IMG/VR virus record: IMGVR_UViG_3300008117_000081 | Coordinates: 33,036-97,035 of that record | Direction: 5' to 3' (one strand) | Origin: a virus | Length of the DNA stretch: 64,000 bases | Shown: positions 34,590 through 44,155 of the stretch, in pieces | Numbering within the stretch: position 1 is the stretch's first letter | How the letters are laid out: every line of letters begins with the position of its first letter | Made by a program: the position numbers and the translations under genes | The notes under the pieces: model-generated | Told to the model about the DNA's origin: nothing | The model's database searches: none | The model's input: the letters and a program-made list of their open reading frames with translations, nothing else

Positions 34590-37500
34590 ATGCAGCAACC
34601 GAACACAAAGCGAGATAATAAGAGTGTAGCCGATGAAGCAGCGGAGTATGCCAGACAAAATTCCGTATTTGCAAATGTAGACGCTCTTTCTGGCAATTTA
34701 AAGACAGTTGCACAATCGCTATTGCAACAACTAGAGCAGAACGTTGCCATAATCAAAAGACAGAATGAAATAGCGATAAAAAAAATTCAAACATCTAACA
34801 TGTCCCCCGAAGATGCATCTGGTGCGATTACTGACATTGAGAACGACGCAATATCGTCAATTCAACGATTCTATTCTCAGGCTGCTACACAACTACATAA
34901 ACACTCTGCAGTAATTTCTACAGAAAGAAATATTTCTAGAAGTATAGCTACTTCATCTCATTCAGCTGGAATGGCGATATCTTATAGAGACTATATAGGG
35001 GATAGCGATGTTCGATACTCTTCTGCAATAAGTCTAGAGCAGCAACAGCAGATATTTAAAAAAGCTGCGCATGAGAAGAGTCGTGAGCGCACTGAATTAA
35101 TGCGCACGATAAATGAATCAAAAGATAGATCTCCTGAACAAGTAGCAGCAGACACCAAGCGACTAGAAGAAATTGACAGAGAAATAGCACTTTCTTCAAA
35201 AAAGTCAGCGGCATATAAAAAAGCTGGCGAAGTAAAGCGTGTGAGCGAGTATGGTGATGAGAAAGTACAGAGACGAATTGAAGGTTTTTTAGAAGATTTT
35301 GCTGAAGACGTAGGATTTGATGAGCTTAAAGAAGAGGTTAGAGCTGGTAAAAAGAGTTCAAGAGATTACAGGGCCGACAGAGCTGCTAATGTTGCAACTA
35401 TAAAAAATATTCAGCAAGGCACGTGGTCTAGTAAGGCTCTTGGCTTAGGTTTGAGTAAAGATGTTGCTGCTCTTACTGAGGGCAAAGGCATAGATGAATT
35501 AAGGAAAATGCAGGCCACAGCATTTGAGACAAAGCAGTCAGCCGATCAAAGTGGAGATATAGACGCGATACTTAAGGCCGGTAAAGAACTGGATGCTTTA
35601 ACTAAAACTGTAGAAAAGCTAAATAAAGTTCAGCAAGATAATTTGAAGTTAGGCGAAATTAACAGGCAAAAAGAGCAGCAAAAAGAAAGGCAAGAGCGCC
35701 AAGAAGGCGTTGGCGGTGGTTATCTTGGAGCGGCTGCGATGTTTGGCGGTGGAGCGGCTAAGATTTACGAGGATCTATTCGTAGAAGGTGAGCTAAGAAA
35801 AACAAGAGCCAATACTGTACTACAACAGCAAGCAAATCAAATTGTTATGGGCAATATTAGGGGAGTGGACAATCTGAGCATATCAGATTTGTCTCAAAGT
35901 ATATATGCAAAACAAGCAGAAAATGAAGCGATTGAATTGCAAAAAAATAGTCAATTAGTTGGTGGCGCGCAAATACTTAATCAAGCCAGGAGAAACACCA
36001 GGGCTGCGGGTCTTTTTGGTCTTCTTAATATTTTTGGAGATGCAAAGGCCGTGGCAGAAGGTACAGTTAGTGCAGAAAAAGTTGCAGCTACAGCCGAAAC
36101 TATAAAACAAGAAAAAATAGCAGCCAATGCGTATGAAACTTATCTAGGTAATAAGTACATGGACAGAGGGATAGGCTTAGCTAGAGCCAGTATTGGCAAC
36201 AATGCAGCGCTTGACTACGCAAAAAAAATAGCAATTACAGGTGAGTATGGCGGCGGTGAACTTGATCGCTTAAGTAATTACGGAGTAAGCTACGATGATG
36301 TAATTAGAAATATGCCTACCATGGTAAAGGGTAGGTTTAAGAAAGGCGAGTTTGGAAGTGTATTTCAGACAGCCGGTCTTCTTGAGCAAAAAGGAGTAAT
36401 GACTGAGGCCGATTATATACAGCTAGCGGCTCAAAATAATCGTGCTGGTGGCACTCAAAAAGACTTAAATCAATCTATTGCTATAGGTATACAAGAAGGA
36501 TTTGACAACGATTTTATTAAAGAGCTGGGTCACACAATTACTGACCTTAATGTGACAATGCAAAAATACGGTGGCGGAAATATGCAACTTGGACAGTCTA
36601 TTATGTCACTGGTATCTCAATTTAAAAAATCTGGCTTCACTGACTCAGCTGCCAGAGCAGCAGCAGTAGAGTCAATTCAAAAAACAACAGATAGATCTTC
36701 TTCCACTAGTCGAAGTTTTGCCACTGCTGTAGAGGCTAATGAGTTAATGAATAAAGGCCTTAATCCTTTAGAGGCATTTAGAGTTGCTGAAATGAGTTTG
36801 GATGAAGTTAAGCGTGCAAAAGATCTATTAGAAAAAAAAGCAAAAGGAGGACTCACTGAGGACGAAAAATCAAAGTTAGAGGCACTTGAGAGCGGTGGCG
36901 TTAATGCTGAAAACATCTCTAAAGCATATTACAGTAAGCTCAGAAAATCATTCACTACTGATCTTCTTTCAATGCCAACTAGTGGACCTGAGCTTCTTCA
37001 ATTAAATGATATGTTACAAGAAGGTAATAATCCGGATAAGACGGTTGAGTACATGAAGAAAAACGAGCAAAAGCTTAGACAAATAATGGGTAAACAAAGA
37101 TTTAGTGAACTTATGTCTAGACTTACTCCTGCAAATGCTAATTTAAGTGATCAAACAAATACTCTACCAGATACTCCGCAAGCTTCTGTCGATAAGGCAC
37201 AAGCATCTAAGCAAGAGCAAGAACGACTATATGCGCAGAAAGCATTTGAAAAACTCTTTGGACAGTACGAGAAAAGTCCGACTAAAGGTTTAGAAGAGCT
37301 TATGGCAAAATTTGCTGGAGCTATAGCTAGTACAGATGTATCAAAACCTAAACCAAAATCAACTGAAGACATGAAAGATGGTGCTGCTAAAACTATTGTT
37401 GATGGTGCTGAAAGCTTTGCAACAGTAATAAGAGGTGCTGCCGATTATTTTCATGAAAAAATTACTGGAAAGAAGTCACCTGGACAATCGGCTCAAACAA

Positions 37501-37601
37501 ATGTGACAACTGTAAATTCTACTAAGCAATTACAGCAGAATAACGCTGGGGTAAAACAAGAAAAGAAGCCCACAAACAACACGACTGGAAAATCAGAATG
37601 A
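34590..37601 (+). CDS. Tail tape measure protein
   Basis: 1003 residues, almost wholly helical, rich in Gln, Ala, Lys and Glu, with a Gly-rich hydrophobic hinge (GGGYLGAAAMFGGGAAK, about residue 375) as is common in tape measures. It follows the chaperone pair directly. It sets tail length and may help DNA entry. AAAGG precedes the ATG. Confidence 0.8.
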   Translation: MQQPNTKRDNKSVADEAAEYARQNSVFANVDALSGNLKTVAQSLLQQLEQNVAIIKRQNEIAIKKIQTSNMSPEDASGAITDIENDAISSIQRFYSQAATQLHKHSAVISTERNISRSIATSSHSAGMAISYRDYIGDSDVRYSSAISLEQQQQIFKKAAHEKSRERTELMRTINESKDRSPEQVAADTKRLEEIDREIALSSKKSAAYKKAGEVKRVSEYGDEKVQRRIEGFLEDFAEDVGFDELKEEVRAGKKSSRDYRADRAANVATIKNIQQGTWSSKALGLGLSKDVAALTEGKGIDELRKMQATAFETKQSADQSGDIDAILKAGKELDALTKTVEKLNKVQQDNLKLGEINRQKEQQKERQERQEGVGGGYLGAAAMFGGGAAKIYEDLFVEGELRKTRANTVLQQQANQIVMGNIRGVDNLSISDLSQSIYAKQAENEAIELQKNSQLVGGAQILNQARRNTRAAGLFGLLNIFGDAKAVAEGTVSAEKVAATAETIKQEKIAANAYETYLGNKYMDRGIGLARASIGNNAALDYAKKIAITGEYGGGELDRLSNYGVSYDDVIRNMPTMVKGRFKKGEFGSVFQTAGLLEQKGVMTEADYIQLAAQNNRAGGTQKDLNQSIAIGIQEGFDNDFIKELGHTITDLNVTMQKYGGGNMQLGQSIMSLVSQFKKSGFTDSAARAAAVESIQKTTDRSSSTSRSFATAVEANELMNKGLNPLEAFRVAEMSLDEVKRAKDLLEKKAKGGLTEDEKSKLEALESGGVNAENISKAYYSKLRKSFTTDLLSMPTSGPELLQLNDMLQEGNNPDKTVEYMKKNEQKLRQIMGKQRFSELMSRLTPANANLSDQTNTLPDTPQASVDKAQASKQEQERLYAQKAFEKLFGQYEKSPTKGLEELMAKFAGAIASTDVSKPKPKSTEDMKDGAAKTIVDGAESFATVIRGAADYFHEKITGKKSPGQSAQTNVTTVNSTKQLQQNNAGVKQEKKPTNNTTGKSE

Positions 37602-37771
37602 TATTTGTCATACTATTTTTTTCAATATTTATTCTATCTAAAATTATACAATTTTTAGACATTAAATTTCAACTAAATTTAATAAAGCCAAATACAGTGG
37701 AAGACGACATACGATATATAAGAAATTCACAAGAGTATTGGATAATAAAAGATCTATATCATGACAAATAA
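37598..37771 (+). CDS. Membrane-like small protein, 57 residues
   Basis: ATGA overlap with the tape measure stop, and the end overlaps the next ATG. The N-terminal 20 residues are a hydrophobic helix (FVILFFSIFILSKII); the rest is polar. It lies within the tail cluster, so it could aid entry, but no family is known to me. Confidence 0.5.
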   Translation: MIFVILFFSIFILSKIIQFLDIKFQLNLIKPNTVEDDIRYIRNSQEYWIIKDLYHDK

Positions 37772-39719
37772 AGTAAAAGTAAAAACCCCAAATGGGTTAT
37801 TTATAGTATACAACTATAGAGAAAGATTTGGCAATAAATACATAAATAAAGATGAGTTTGAGCCTGATCAAGTTATATTAAACTCTGCATCTCTTTTGTC
37901 TATGGCAACAAATAAGAGCAAGGGAGCTCCCGCTGGCACTTTTGAAATAAGACTAGCTGCTTCTAAAAATTGGGTAAGTGCTATAACACCAGGCAGTTGG
38001 TGTGTAATTTTAATGTCAAATTCTCAAATAGGCGTTGGAGCTAAATACAACCACACAGATACGGTAAATGAAAAATCATTTAAGATGCTAGGAAGAATAG
38101 ACTCCGTTAGAAGTGTATCATCGGTTAATCCACAAGATGGCTCTACCTTAAAATATTATGTTGTGACTGGAACTGACTGGGGTACTATATTTAACAGCAT
38201 GCTATATGTGGATCCTCTTGGTAGAAATCCAGAGGAAACTGCCGTGGGTATGGCACTAAGTTTTCTATACACAGACTTTATACAAAGATCTAATGTAGAA
38301 GGAAGCGTTGGTAAGAGTTCAAAGAGCACGCCAATAAGTAAAGATAAGCAGACTAGTGGTGCTCTTGCTGATATGACTAAGACTAGTTCAGAGGTAAAAG
38401 AGGCAGCAAAAAATAAATCTGCCATAGATAACACTCCTGCCAAATCTGAAGTAGCTGATAAAGCTGCGAAAAATAAAAATTATTTTAATGTTTCTGATAC
38501 TATTGATTTTTTAATAAAACTCTGGGGCGTCAATCAAAATAATGCCAAGGCACTTTTTGGCGATAAGATTAATCAAGTTACTCAGGGAAAACTTCTAGGG
38601 AGAGCCCAGAACGAATTTAGGTTGCCAGACAAGTTAAAAAAATACATGAATTTGAAAGAAAATACAGGAACTGGATTTATAGATACAAAAAGTGGGTGCG
38701 GAATACTCGTCGATTATGATAAATATAGTGGTAAAGACGATTCTTTTGTTTTTCTAACTCATGATAGCGTTTATGGCGAGCATACTATGTGGGACGTCAT
38801 AACTCGTAACATGAATAGACTCACTAGTGAACTTATAGCAGAAGTTAGATTTGAAAATGAAAGCACGCCGTCCCTAGCGTTATACAATAGGTGCAAACCA
38901 TTCGTAGTAGATAAATCTCGTTTATATAATGATAGCTATTATGTTGGTGATGGCAAGTCTAGTGACTCAGTTAGTAGTCTTGTAGATCAATATGTTTCTG
39001 AATTTAAGAATATAAGATGTATAGAAATAGACTACAACGATGTATTGTTTAGTAGCTGCGGAACCAACTGGAGAGATAAGATCAATTTCGTAGAGGTATC
39101 TATAGATGCCTCGTATGCGTTTAGCGGCACTGACACTCAGGCTATGGCAAACTATCTTGCTCTTGGTAGCAATTTCTATGATCCCAGATCTATAGCGAGA
39201 GATGGCCTTAGGAGCAGGCGAGAGACAACATACGTTCTCCCTAACGCAGTTATAGCCCGTGATGCTGACATTAGTAAGATGCATGGCCTAAAATATTTAA
39301 TGAAAGAATGGTATTTCCATACTCACACTATGCTAAACGGATCACTGCATCTAGTAGGACAGGATCGATATATTCAGGTTGGTGACAATATCAAGATAGA
39401 CTCTAGAGTTTTAGACATAAATAACAACTTCAACGATATTCAGAAAAATAAAAAAGAAACAATTTTCTTTATTGCACATGTTGAATCGATATCTCACAAT
39501 ATTTCATATGAAGAAGATCATCGATCTTTTACTACAAACATAGTATTTTCTAGAGGTATATTTGTAGATGAAAACTTAAATAGAATACAGACCGATAGTG
39601 GTGGCGCACTAGATCAGGATGCCTCGCTTCTAACGCCTACTGAAGAAAAGAACTACAGAGCATCGACCTCTTCATCTTTTGCTGATCCAGATGCACAAAA
39701 ATTAGGTGGCAATAAATGA
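37761..39719 (+). CDS. Baseplate hub protein
   Basis: 652 residues. The N-terminal segment (FIVYNYRERFGNKY; SWCVILMSNSQIGVG) resembles the gp27/gpD-like hub domain with a beta barrel and OB-like strand; a Lys/Ser-rich insert at 190-240 is probably disordered; the C-terminal part (TMLNGSLHLVGQDRYIQVGDNI) matches a hub wall. It is placed between tape measure and spike genes, as in most myoviruses. Assignment mainly by position and pattern. Confidence 0.6.
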   Translation: MTNKVKVKTPNGLFIVYNYRERFGNKYINKDEFEPDQVILNSASLLSMATNKSKGAPAGTFEIRLAASKNWVSAITPGSWCVILMSNSQIGVGAKYNHTDTVNEKSFKMLGRIDSVRSVSSVNPQDGSTLKYYVVTGTDWGTIFNSMLYVDPLGRNPEETAVGMALSFLYTDFIQRSNVEGSVGKSSKSTPISKDKQTSGALADMTKTSSEVKEAAKNKSAIDNTPAKSEVADKAAKNKNYFNVSDTIDFLIKLWGVNQNNAKALFGDKINQVTQGKLLGRAQNEFRLPDKLKKYMNLKENTGTGFIDTKSGCGILVDYDKYSGKDDSFVFLTHDSVYGEHTMWDVITRNMNRLTSELIAEVRFENESTPSLALYNRCKPFVVDKSRLYNDSYYVGDGKSSDSVSSLVDQYVSEFKNIRCIEIDYNDVLFSSCGTNWRDKINFVEVSIDASYAFSGTDTQAMANYLALGSNFYDPRSIARDGLRSRRETTYVLPNAVIARDADISKMHGLKYLMKEWYFHTHTMLNGSLHLVGQDRYIQVGDNIKIDSRVLDINNNFNDIQKNKKETIFFIAHVESISHNISYEEDHRSFTTNIVFSRGIFVDENLNRIQTDSGGALDQDASLLTPTEEKNYRASTSSSFADPDAQKLGGNK

Positions 39720-40828
39720 GAATATCAAACGATCTTCCTAAAGAATATATAGAGGACGAGCATAATCTTTTTAGCGGCGCAAGCAATAGGGATTATTCTA
39801 TTAAAGTTGGAACAGTTAGGGAGTTGGTTTACTCAAGTGAAAAAAATCAAACCAAATATATAGTTGAGACAATAGATAGAGGTAGACTCGTACCTATAAC
39901 ATGTACAATTTTAGTCAAGTTTGGTGGACTATATAACTATGAAGAGTTTAATCTAAGAGGCTTTGATCCTGGTAGCTCCAATGTAAGCTATGGAAATCTA
40001 AAGTGCGTAGCAGGTGATACAGTTCTAGTGGCCTGCATAAATGGTCAGATCTTAGAAGGCGTAATAATTGGTGCATTGTCACACCTAGGCAGAAAAGAAA
40101 TTCTACCTGCAGACGGCAGCATATCGTATATAAAAGAATTTAATGGAATACAGGAAGTAATAAACAGCAGTGGCGAATATCGTGTAACTTTTAAAGGTAT
40201 TCCAACTAACATAAGTGCGCTTAATTCTCCGCCAAGCGAGAATTCGCTCTATCCAGAACCAGAATACAACTATGAAATTGGCTCTAGCTTTTATCAATTC
40301 GACAAAAACGGTTCATATTTTTTAACGGATAACTCAACTACTGGACCGCAATATCTAATGCTAGATAAAGAGCAAAATAAGATATTTATAGGCTCAGGTA
40401 AAACACTCCTTACTATCGACAAGGAAGAGGAATCCTACACTATAGATAATAAACTAACTACTTTTAACTCTGAAGAAGAGTTTAATGTAAATACAAAGAA
40501 AACTGCTTTTAAATCTAGCGAAGAGTGGAGTCTTGAGACCAAGAAGACCTTGGTAAAATCATCTGAACTAATAGATGCAGAGGCAAAAGACATAAAGACT
40601 AAGGGCAACTGGTCTCAAGAAGGCGACATGGCTATAAAAGGAAACATATCGCAGAAAGGTGACACAGAAATACAGGGCAAACTTACTACCTCAGGCGAGA
40701 CACTTTTAGCAGGAGGAAAGTACCCTCTTATATATGAAATAACTAGAATACAGGGCACTGGAAATCTGGGTAGTCCGGTTATTAGCCAAGCTATAGTAAA
40801 ACTTACTAAAAAAACAAAAGCATCATGA
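39716..40828 (+). CDS. Baseplate central spike protein
   Basis: 370 residues. An OB-fold-like domain (LKCVAGDTVLVACINGQILEGVIIGAL, about 98-125) followed by repeated short strands with an ITKG/KTKGNW-type period (TKKTLVKSS, DIKTKGNW, KGNISQKG, IQGKLTT), typical of a triple-stranded beta helix spike. The protein would pierce the outer membrane. ATGA overlap with the hub gene. Confidence 0.65.
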   Translation: MRISNDLPKEYIEDEHNLFSGASNRDYSIKVGTVRELVYSSEKNQTKYIVETIDRGRLVPITCTILVKFGGLYNYEEFNLRGFDPGSSNVSYGNLKCVAGDTVLVACINGQILEGVIIGALSHLGRKEILPADGSISYIKEFNGIQEVINSSGEYRVTFKGIPTNISALNSPPSENSLYPEPEYNYEIGSSFYQFDKNGSYFLTDNSTTGPQYLMLDKEQNKIFIGSGKTLLTIDKEEESYTIDNKLTTFNSEEEFNVNTKKTAFKSSEEWSLETKKTLVKSSELIDAEAKDIKTKGNWSQEGDMAIKGNISQKGDTEIQGKLTTSGETLLAGGKYPLIYEITRIQGTGNLGSPVISQAIVKLTKKTKAS

Positions 40829-41016
40829 AGTCAATAGTAAATATTATAGATGCAGACATATCTAGAAGACTAGAAGAGCTAGGCAACGATAGGGAAATTC
40901 TTAAAGATCTTGTTGAACTAGAAAAAGAGTTATTTAGACTAGATTCTGTATGTAAAGAGGAAGAGGCTGATATAAGAATTGACTTAAATTCTTTATATAT
41001 CCTTATTTTCCAATAA
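40825..41016 (+). CDS. Baseplate-region protein, N-terminal part before a frame change
   Basis: 63 residues, ATGA overlap with the spike gene. A helical acidic segment; it stops at 41014. The next frame (-1) is open from 40983 and continues as FPISRTRQSIGSGISPHF..., so this looks like the N-terminus of a larger protein. Confidence 0.6.
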   Translation: MKSIVNIIDADISRRLEELGNDREILKDLVELEKELFRLDSVCKEEEADIRIDLNSLYILIFQ

Positions 41017-41675
41017 GTCGAACAAGACAAAGCATAGGCAGCGGTATATCTCCGCACTTTATAAGCACTTCAGCTGGTTCTGGCATATGGTCAAGAGATA
41101 GGGCCTATGCTGGAGCAACAGAGCCAGAATTACGTCAGCAGGCAATAGTTGCTCTAACCTTACTACATGGAGTTGCATCAAGCCAGGACAGCACGCCGTC
41201 AATGAATGACGTGACTAAATTTAAGCTATGGCAATGTAAGCCGCAGCTAGCAGCCTGGAAAAGCAAGATATCCAGAGACCTGGTTACTGACCTATACAAC
41301 GCCGAGATAGAGACTGAAAAAATATTCTGGCAAGATTTAGACTCTAAGATAGAGGCAATACTGGCTTCAATACCACAGAGTCTAGATGATAATAGTCTAG
41401 AAAAACTTAGATCACAAAAAATAAAAGACTGTATTCAGTATATCATAACTGATGTAAATAGCAAGATTTCTAATAGAATCAAATACTTAGAATCTAGATC
41501 AGAAAAAAGAGAAAAAGAGTTCTTTAGCATAATAAAATTACGTCTAACTCAATCTAACGGTACACTAGCTAGATTGAATGATATTAGATTTCAAATTAGC
41601 GTAAGTAGAGCCCTAATCGAAGACTGCCTAAGCTCCATAAACACCTTAAATATTTTAAAGACAAGGAAAGCGTAA
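40983..41675 (+). CDS. C-terminal part, continued in the -1 frame
   Basis: The open frame has no usable start codon before ATG 41202; 220 bases of good coding sequence precede that ATG. Joined near 40990-41010 to the preceding 63-codon frame it would give a protein of about 285 residues, helical in the last 150. No canonical slip heptamer lies in the junction (T_TTA_TAT is the closest), so a true mutation or sequencing error is as likely as recoding. Confidence 0.55.
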   Translation, partial: LKFFIYPYFPISRTRQSIGSGISPHFISTSAGSGIWSRDRAYAGATEPELRQQAIVALTLLHGVASSQDSTPSMNDVTKFKLWQCKPQLAAWKSKISRDLVTDLYNAEIETEKIFWQDLDSKIEAILASIPQSLDDNSLEKLRSQKIKDCIQYIITDVNSKISNRIKYLESRSEKREKEFFSIIKLRLTQSNGTLARLNDIRFQISVSRALIEDCLSSINTLNILKTRKA

Positions 41676-41687
41676 CTATTTTCAGTA

Positions 41688-41693
41688 TATAAT
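41688..41693 (+). promoter_or_regulatory. TATAAT box, baseplate genes
   Basis: 17 bases before the ATG at 41710. Confidence 0.4.
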
Positions 41694-41709
41694 ATTATTC
41701 GGAGTTTAT

Positions 41710-42549
41710 ATGGCCGAAAATAAGACAGTATCTGAAAGATATGCGACGGTATCCAGTAACTGGTACAAGCAGTTTCCCTATACTTTTAGGTGGCGAAAAA
41801 CAGATAGTGAGTCTAGCTATTTTAACCTACCCATATCGCCTCGCAACATTCAGATAAATACTCATTTTGCTACAGCAGTAGTGCCCACTATGTATGGAAC
41901 TATCGAGGAGCATTCGGAGCAGCGCTATTTTGACATAAATATATCTGGCACAACGGGTATGGCTCCGCTCTATCATAAAAAAGAAGCCAAAGCTGGATCA
42001 ACTAGACCAGCTGAGGGTCGAAGCGGTTTTACTATAGATATAAATGCAAATCCAGCTTCATCTTTTTTTAGAAAAACGCGCAGCCTTATAGACAAGATAC
42101 AGCAGCAATATAGCGAAGTAAAAGGTGCGTCGGAAAGTGTTGCTGTTAGCGCAATAAAAAATGACGAATCTGGCTACGTAGCTTTTCATAATTTTTACAA
42201 GTTTCTACTAGAGTACAAGGACAGCGTTGCTCTGGGTAAAAAACCAAAGACCGGTCACCCACTATCCTTCTTTAACTACAAAGATAATAATGCCTACGAC
42301 GTTAGCATTACCAGTTTCTCGATGACCAGAGACGCCTCAAGTCCACTATTATATAACTATAGCATATCTATGAGAGCCTATAACCTTAGATCAATTGATG
42401 ATGCTATAAAACCTGTTTCGCTAGACCTAGGTCGCTTCGGACTAGATGGGCTGAACACAACAGAATTTTCAAAGATATCTAATAAAGTAAGAGCTGCAAA
42501 AAATACTGCTTACGGTATAGTTTCAGCCTTTAAATCTATAGGTTTATAA
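41710..42549 (+). CDS. Baseplate protein, 279 residues
   Basis: GGAG precedes the ATG. WYKQFPYTFRWRKTDS and INTHFATAVVPTMYGTIEEHSEQRYFDINISGTTGM match a class of baseplate hub-associated proteins of large phages by eye. The C-terminal part holds YNYSISMRAYNLRSIDD, a strand-rich end. The gene ends on the start of the LysM-gp25 gene (TAATG). Confidence 0.55.
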   Translation: MAENKTVSERYATVSSNWYKQFPYTFRWRKTDSESSYFNLPISPRNIQINTHFATAVVPTMYGTIEEHSEQRYFDINISGTTGMAPLYHKKEAKAGSTRPAEGRSGFTIDINANPASSFFRKTRSLIDKIQQQYSEVKGASESVAVSAIKNDESGYVAFHNFYKFLLEYKDSVALGKKPKTGHPLSFFNYKDNNAYDVSITSFSMTRDASSPLLYNYSISMRAYNLRSIDDAIKPVSLDLGRFGLDGLNTTEFSKISNKVRAAKNTAYGIVSAFKSIGL

Positions 42550-44147
42550 TGCTAGTAGACATGGAAGGAGCTATAGAGCCGCTATCCAAGCTAGATCTCT
42601 GGGTCAAGGTCAGAGAGAATTCTCTGCTTACTCTGGCAGATATTCCAGAACTAATAAGACTGAGATGGCCTTATTTTAGAGACAACTGGGAAACGCTCAG
42701 AGCCACATATCTTGACTTTGTTTCTAGCTATCAGGATCCAGAGCGCCTCAGAAGTGAAATAGAATTATTTACTCGCTTTATAAGAACTGAAAGAAATTCT
42801 AAAAATAAAAAAAACCCATTTGATAATAAGAATATCATATATATATTTTATTCTATATTCGACTCTACGAATATAAATTCAATAGCACTAAACGGCGAAG
42901 AATCTGCAATAGTTAAATCAAAAATAGAAGAAGTGCAGAAATATATAAGATCAGATTTTCTCAACATGCGCTCTGAGCTAGAAATAGAGCGAGACGCCAT
43001 GGCTGATAAAGTTGGATTACAAGACGATAGCTATAACACAGTCTATAAAAGAAGTTCACGCCCAGCTAGAGTTGATGTCAAAAATAAAGACATGAATGCC
43101 ATGAATGAGTTGATGAAATCAATAGACATGATAAACTATATATTGGCTAACTATTTTTCACTAGAAACTGCATCGGTTGATCCTTTTGCACTAGCAAAAG
43201 CTAATGCAAATAACCCAGATATTGATATAATCTCATACCTTTCTGGCACACTAGTTAAGTTAAATTATGGTGAAGATCTGCAGTCTCTTGCTCAAAGAAC
43301 ACTAGGATCACCTGATAGATGGATAGACATAGCTATAGCTAATGGCTTAAAACCGCCTTATATTGATGAGGTTGGCCAAAAACTCTTTATAATGTCTAAC
43401 GGCGTAGACAATAAGATAAATATCAGCGGATTACTTCTTGGTCAACCAGCGCTAGATCTTTTTTATGTTGGTCAGCCTATACTGCTGCAGTCCACGACTC
43501 AAAATTTTCCAGAGCAGCGAGTAGTTGCAGCAATACGACAGATTCCTATATCTGACGACATAATACTAGAACTAGATGGTGAAAAAGATCTAGACCGCTA
43601 TAAAGTATCAGAAGGAGCTTACGTTAGAGTTTATAAATCTAATACGATAAATAGTTCCTTTTTTGTTCTAATACCGTCCTCTGATCCTCTACCAGATGAC
43701 CTAAGAAGTGAAACGCCTTGGTTTTTAAAAACAAGTGACAACATAGAAAAGCGACAAAAAGTAGACTTAAGTATAAATACTGAAGGTGACTTAGTTTTTA
43801 ACTCTAATAACGACATACAGCCAGTCTATGGAATAGAGAACTCCATACAGGCTATCAAGTTAAAGATGTCAGTTGAACAGGGTGAACTTATTAGACATAA
43901 AGACTATGGCCTTATAAGTGTAATCGGTGACAGCAACATAGATGTGGACGCGGTGAGAAGAATTTTAGTTGACTCTATAGATTCTGCCATAAAAGCAGAT
44001 ACTAGATTTTCTAACATAGAGTCCCTGAATATAGAGTATGTGAATAGTCTGGACTCAAAGCCAGTATCAGCATTTAAGGTTAAATTGATAGTTAAACTGG
44101 CTGGATCAGATCAGAATATACCCATAAGCTTTAACATAAATATATAG
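42549..44147 (+). CDS. LysM plus gp25-like baseplate wedge fusion
   Basis: 532 residues. After a helical N-terminus, residues about 235-275 form a LysM-like unit (LNYGEDLQSLAQRTLGS-x-x-RW-x-x-IA-x-x-NGL), followed by beta segments. The last 130 residues match the gp25/GpW fold (IQAIKLKMSVEQGELI-x-H-x-DYGL, then a helix and IEYVNSLDSKPVSAF). gp25 primes sheath assembly on the baseplate; the LysM unit would bind sugar polymer, perhaps peptidoglycan. Confidence 0.7.
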   Translation: MLVDMEGAIEPLSKLDLWVKVRENSLLTLADIPELIRLRWPYFRDNWETLRATYLDFVSSYQDPERLRSEIELFTRFIRTERNSKNKKNPFDNKNIIYIFYSIFDSTNINSIALNGEESAIVKSKIEEVQKYIRSDFLNMRSELEIERDAMADKVGLQDDSYNTVYKRSSRPARVDVKNKDMNAMNELMKSIDMINYILANYFSLETASVDPFALAKANANNPDIDIISYLSGTLVKLNYGEDLQSLAQRTLGSPDRWIDIAIANGLKPPYIDEVGQKLFIMSNGVDNKINISGLLLGQPALDLFYVGQPILLQSTTQNFPEQRVVAAIRQIPISDDIILELDGEKDLDRYKVSEGAYVRVYKSNTINSSFFVLIPSSDPLPDDLRSETPWFLKTSDNIEKRQKVDLSINTEGDLVFNSNNDIQPVYGIENSIQAIKLKMSVEQGELIRHKDYGLISVIGDSNIDVDAVRRILVDSIDSAIKADTRFSNIESLNIEYVNSLDSKPVSAFKVKLIVKLAGSDQNIPISFNINI

Positions 44148-44155
44148 GAAGACGC

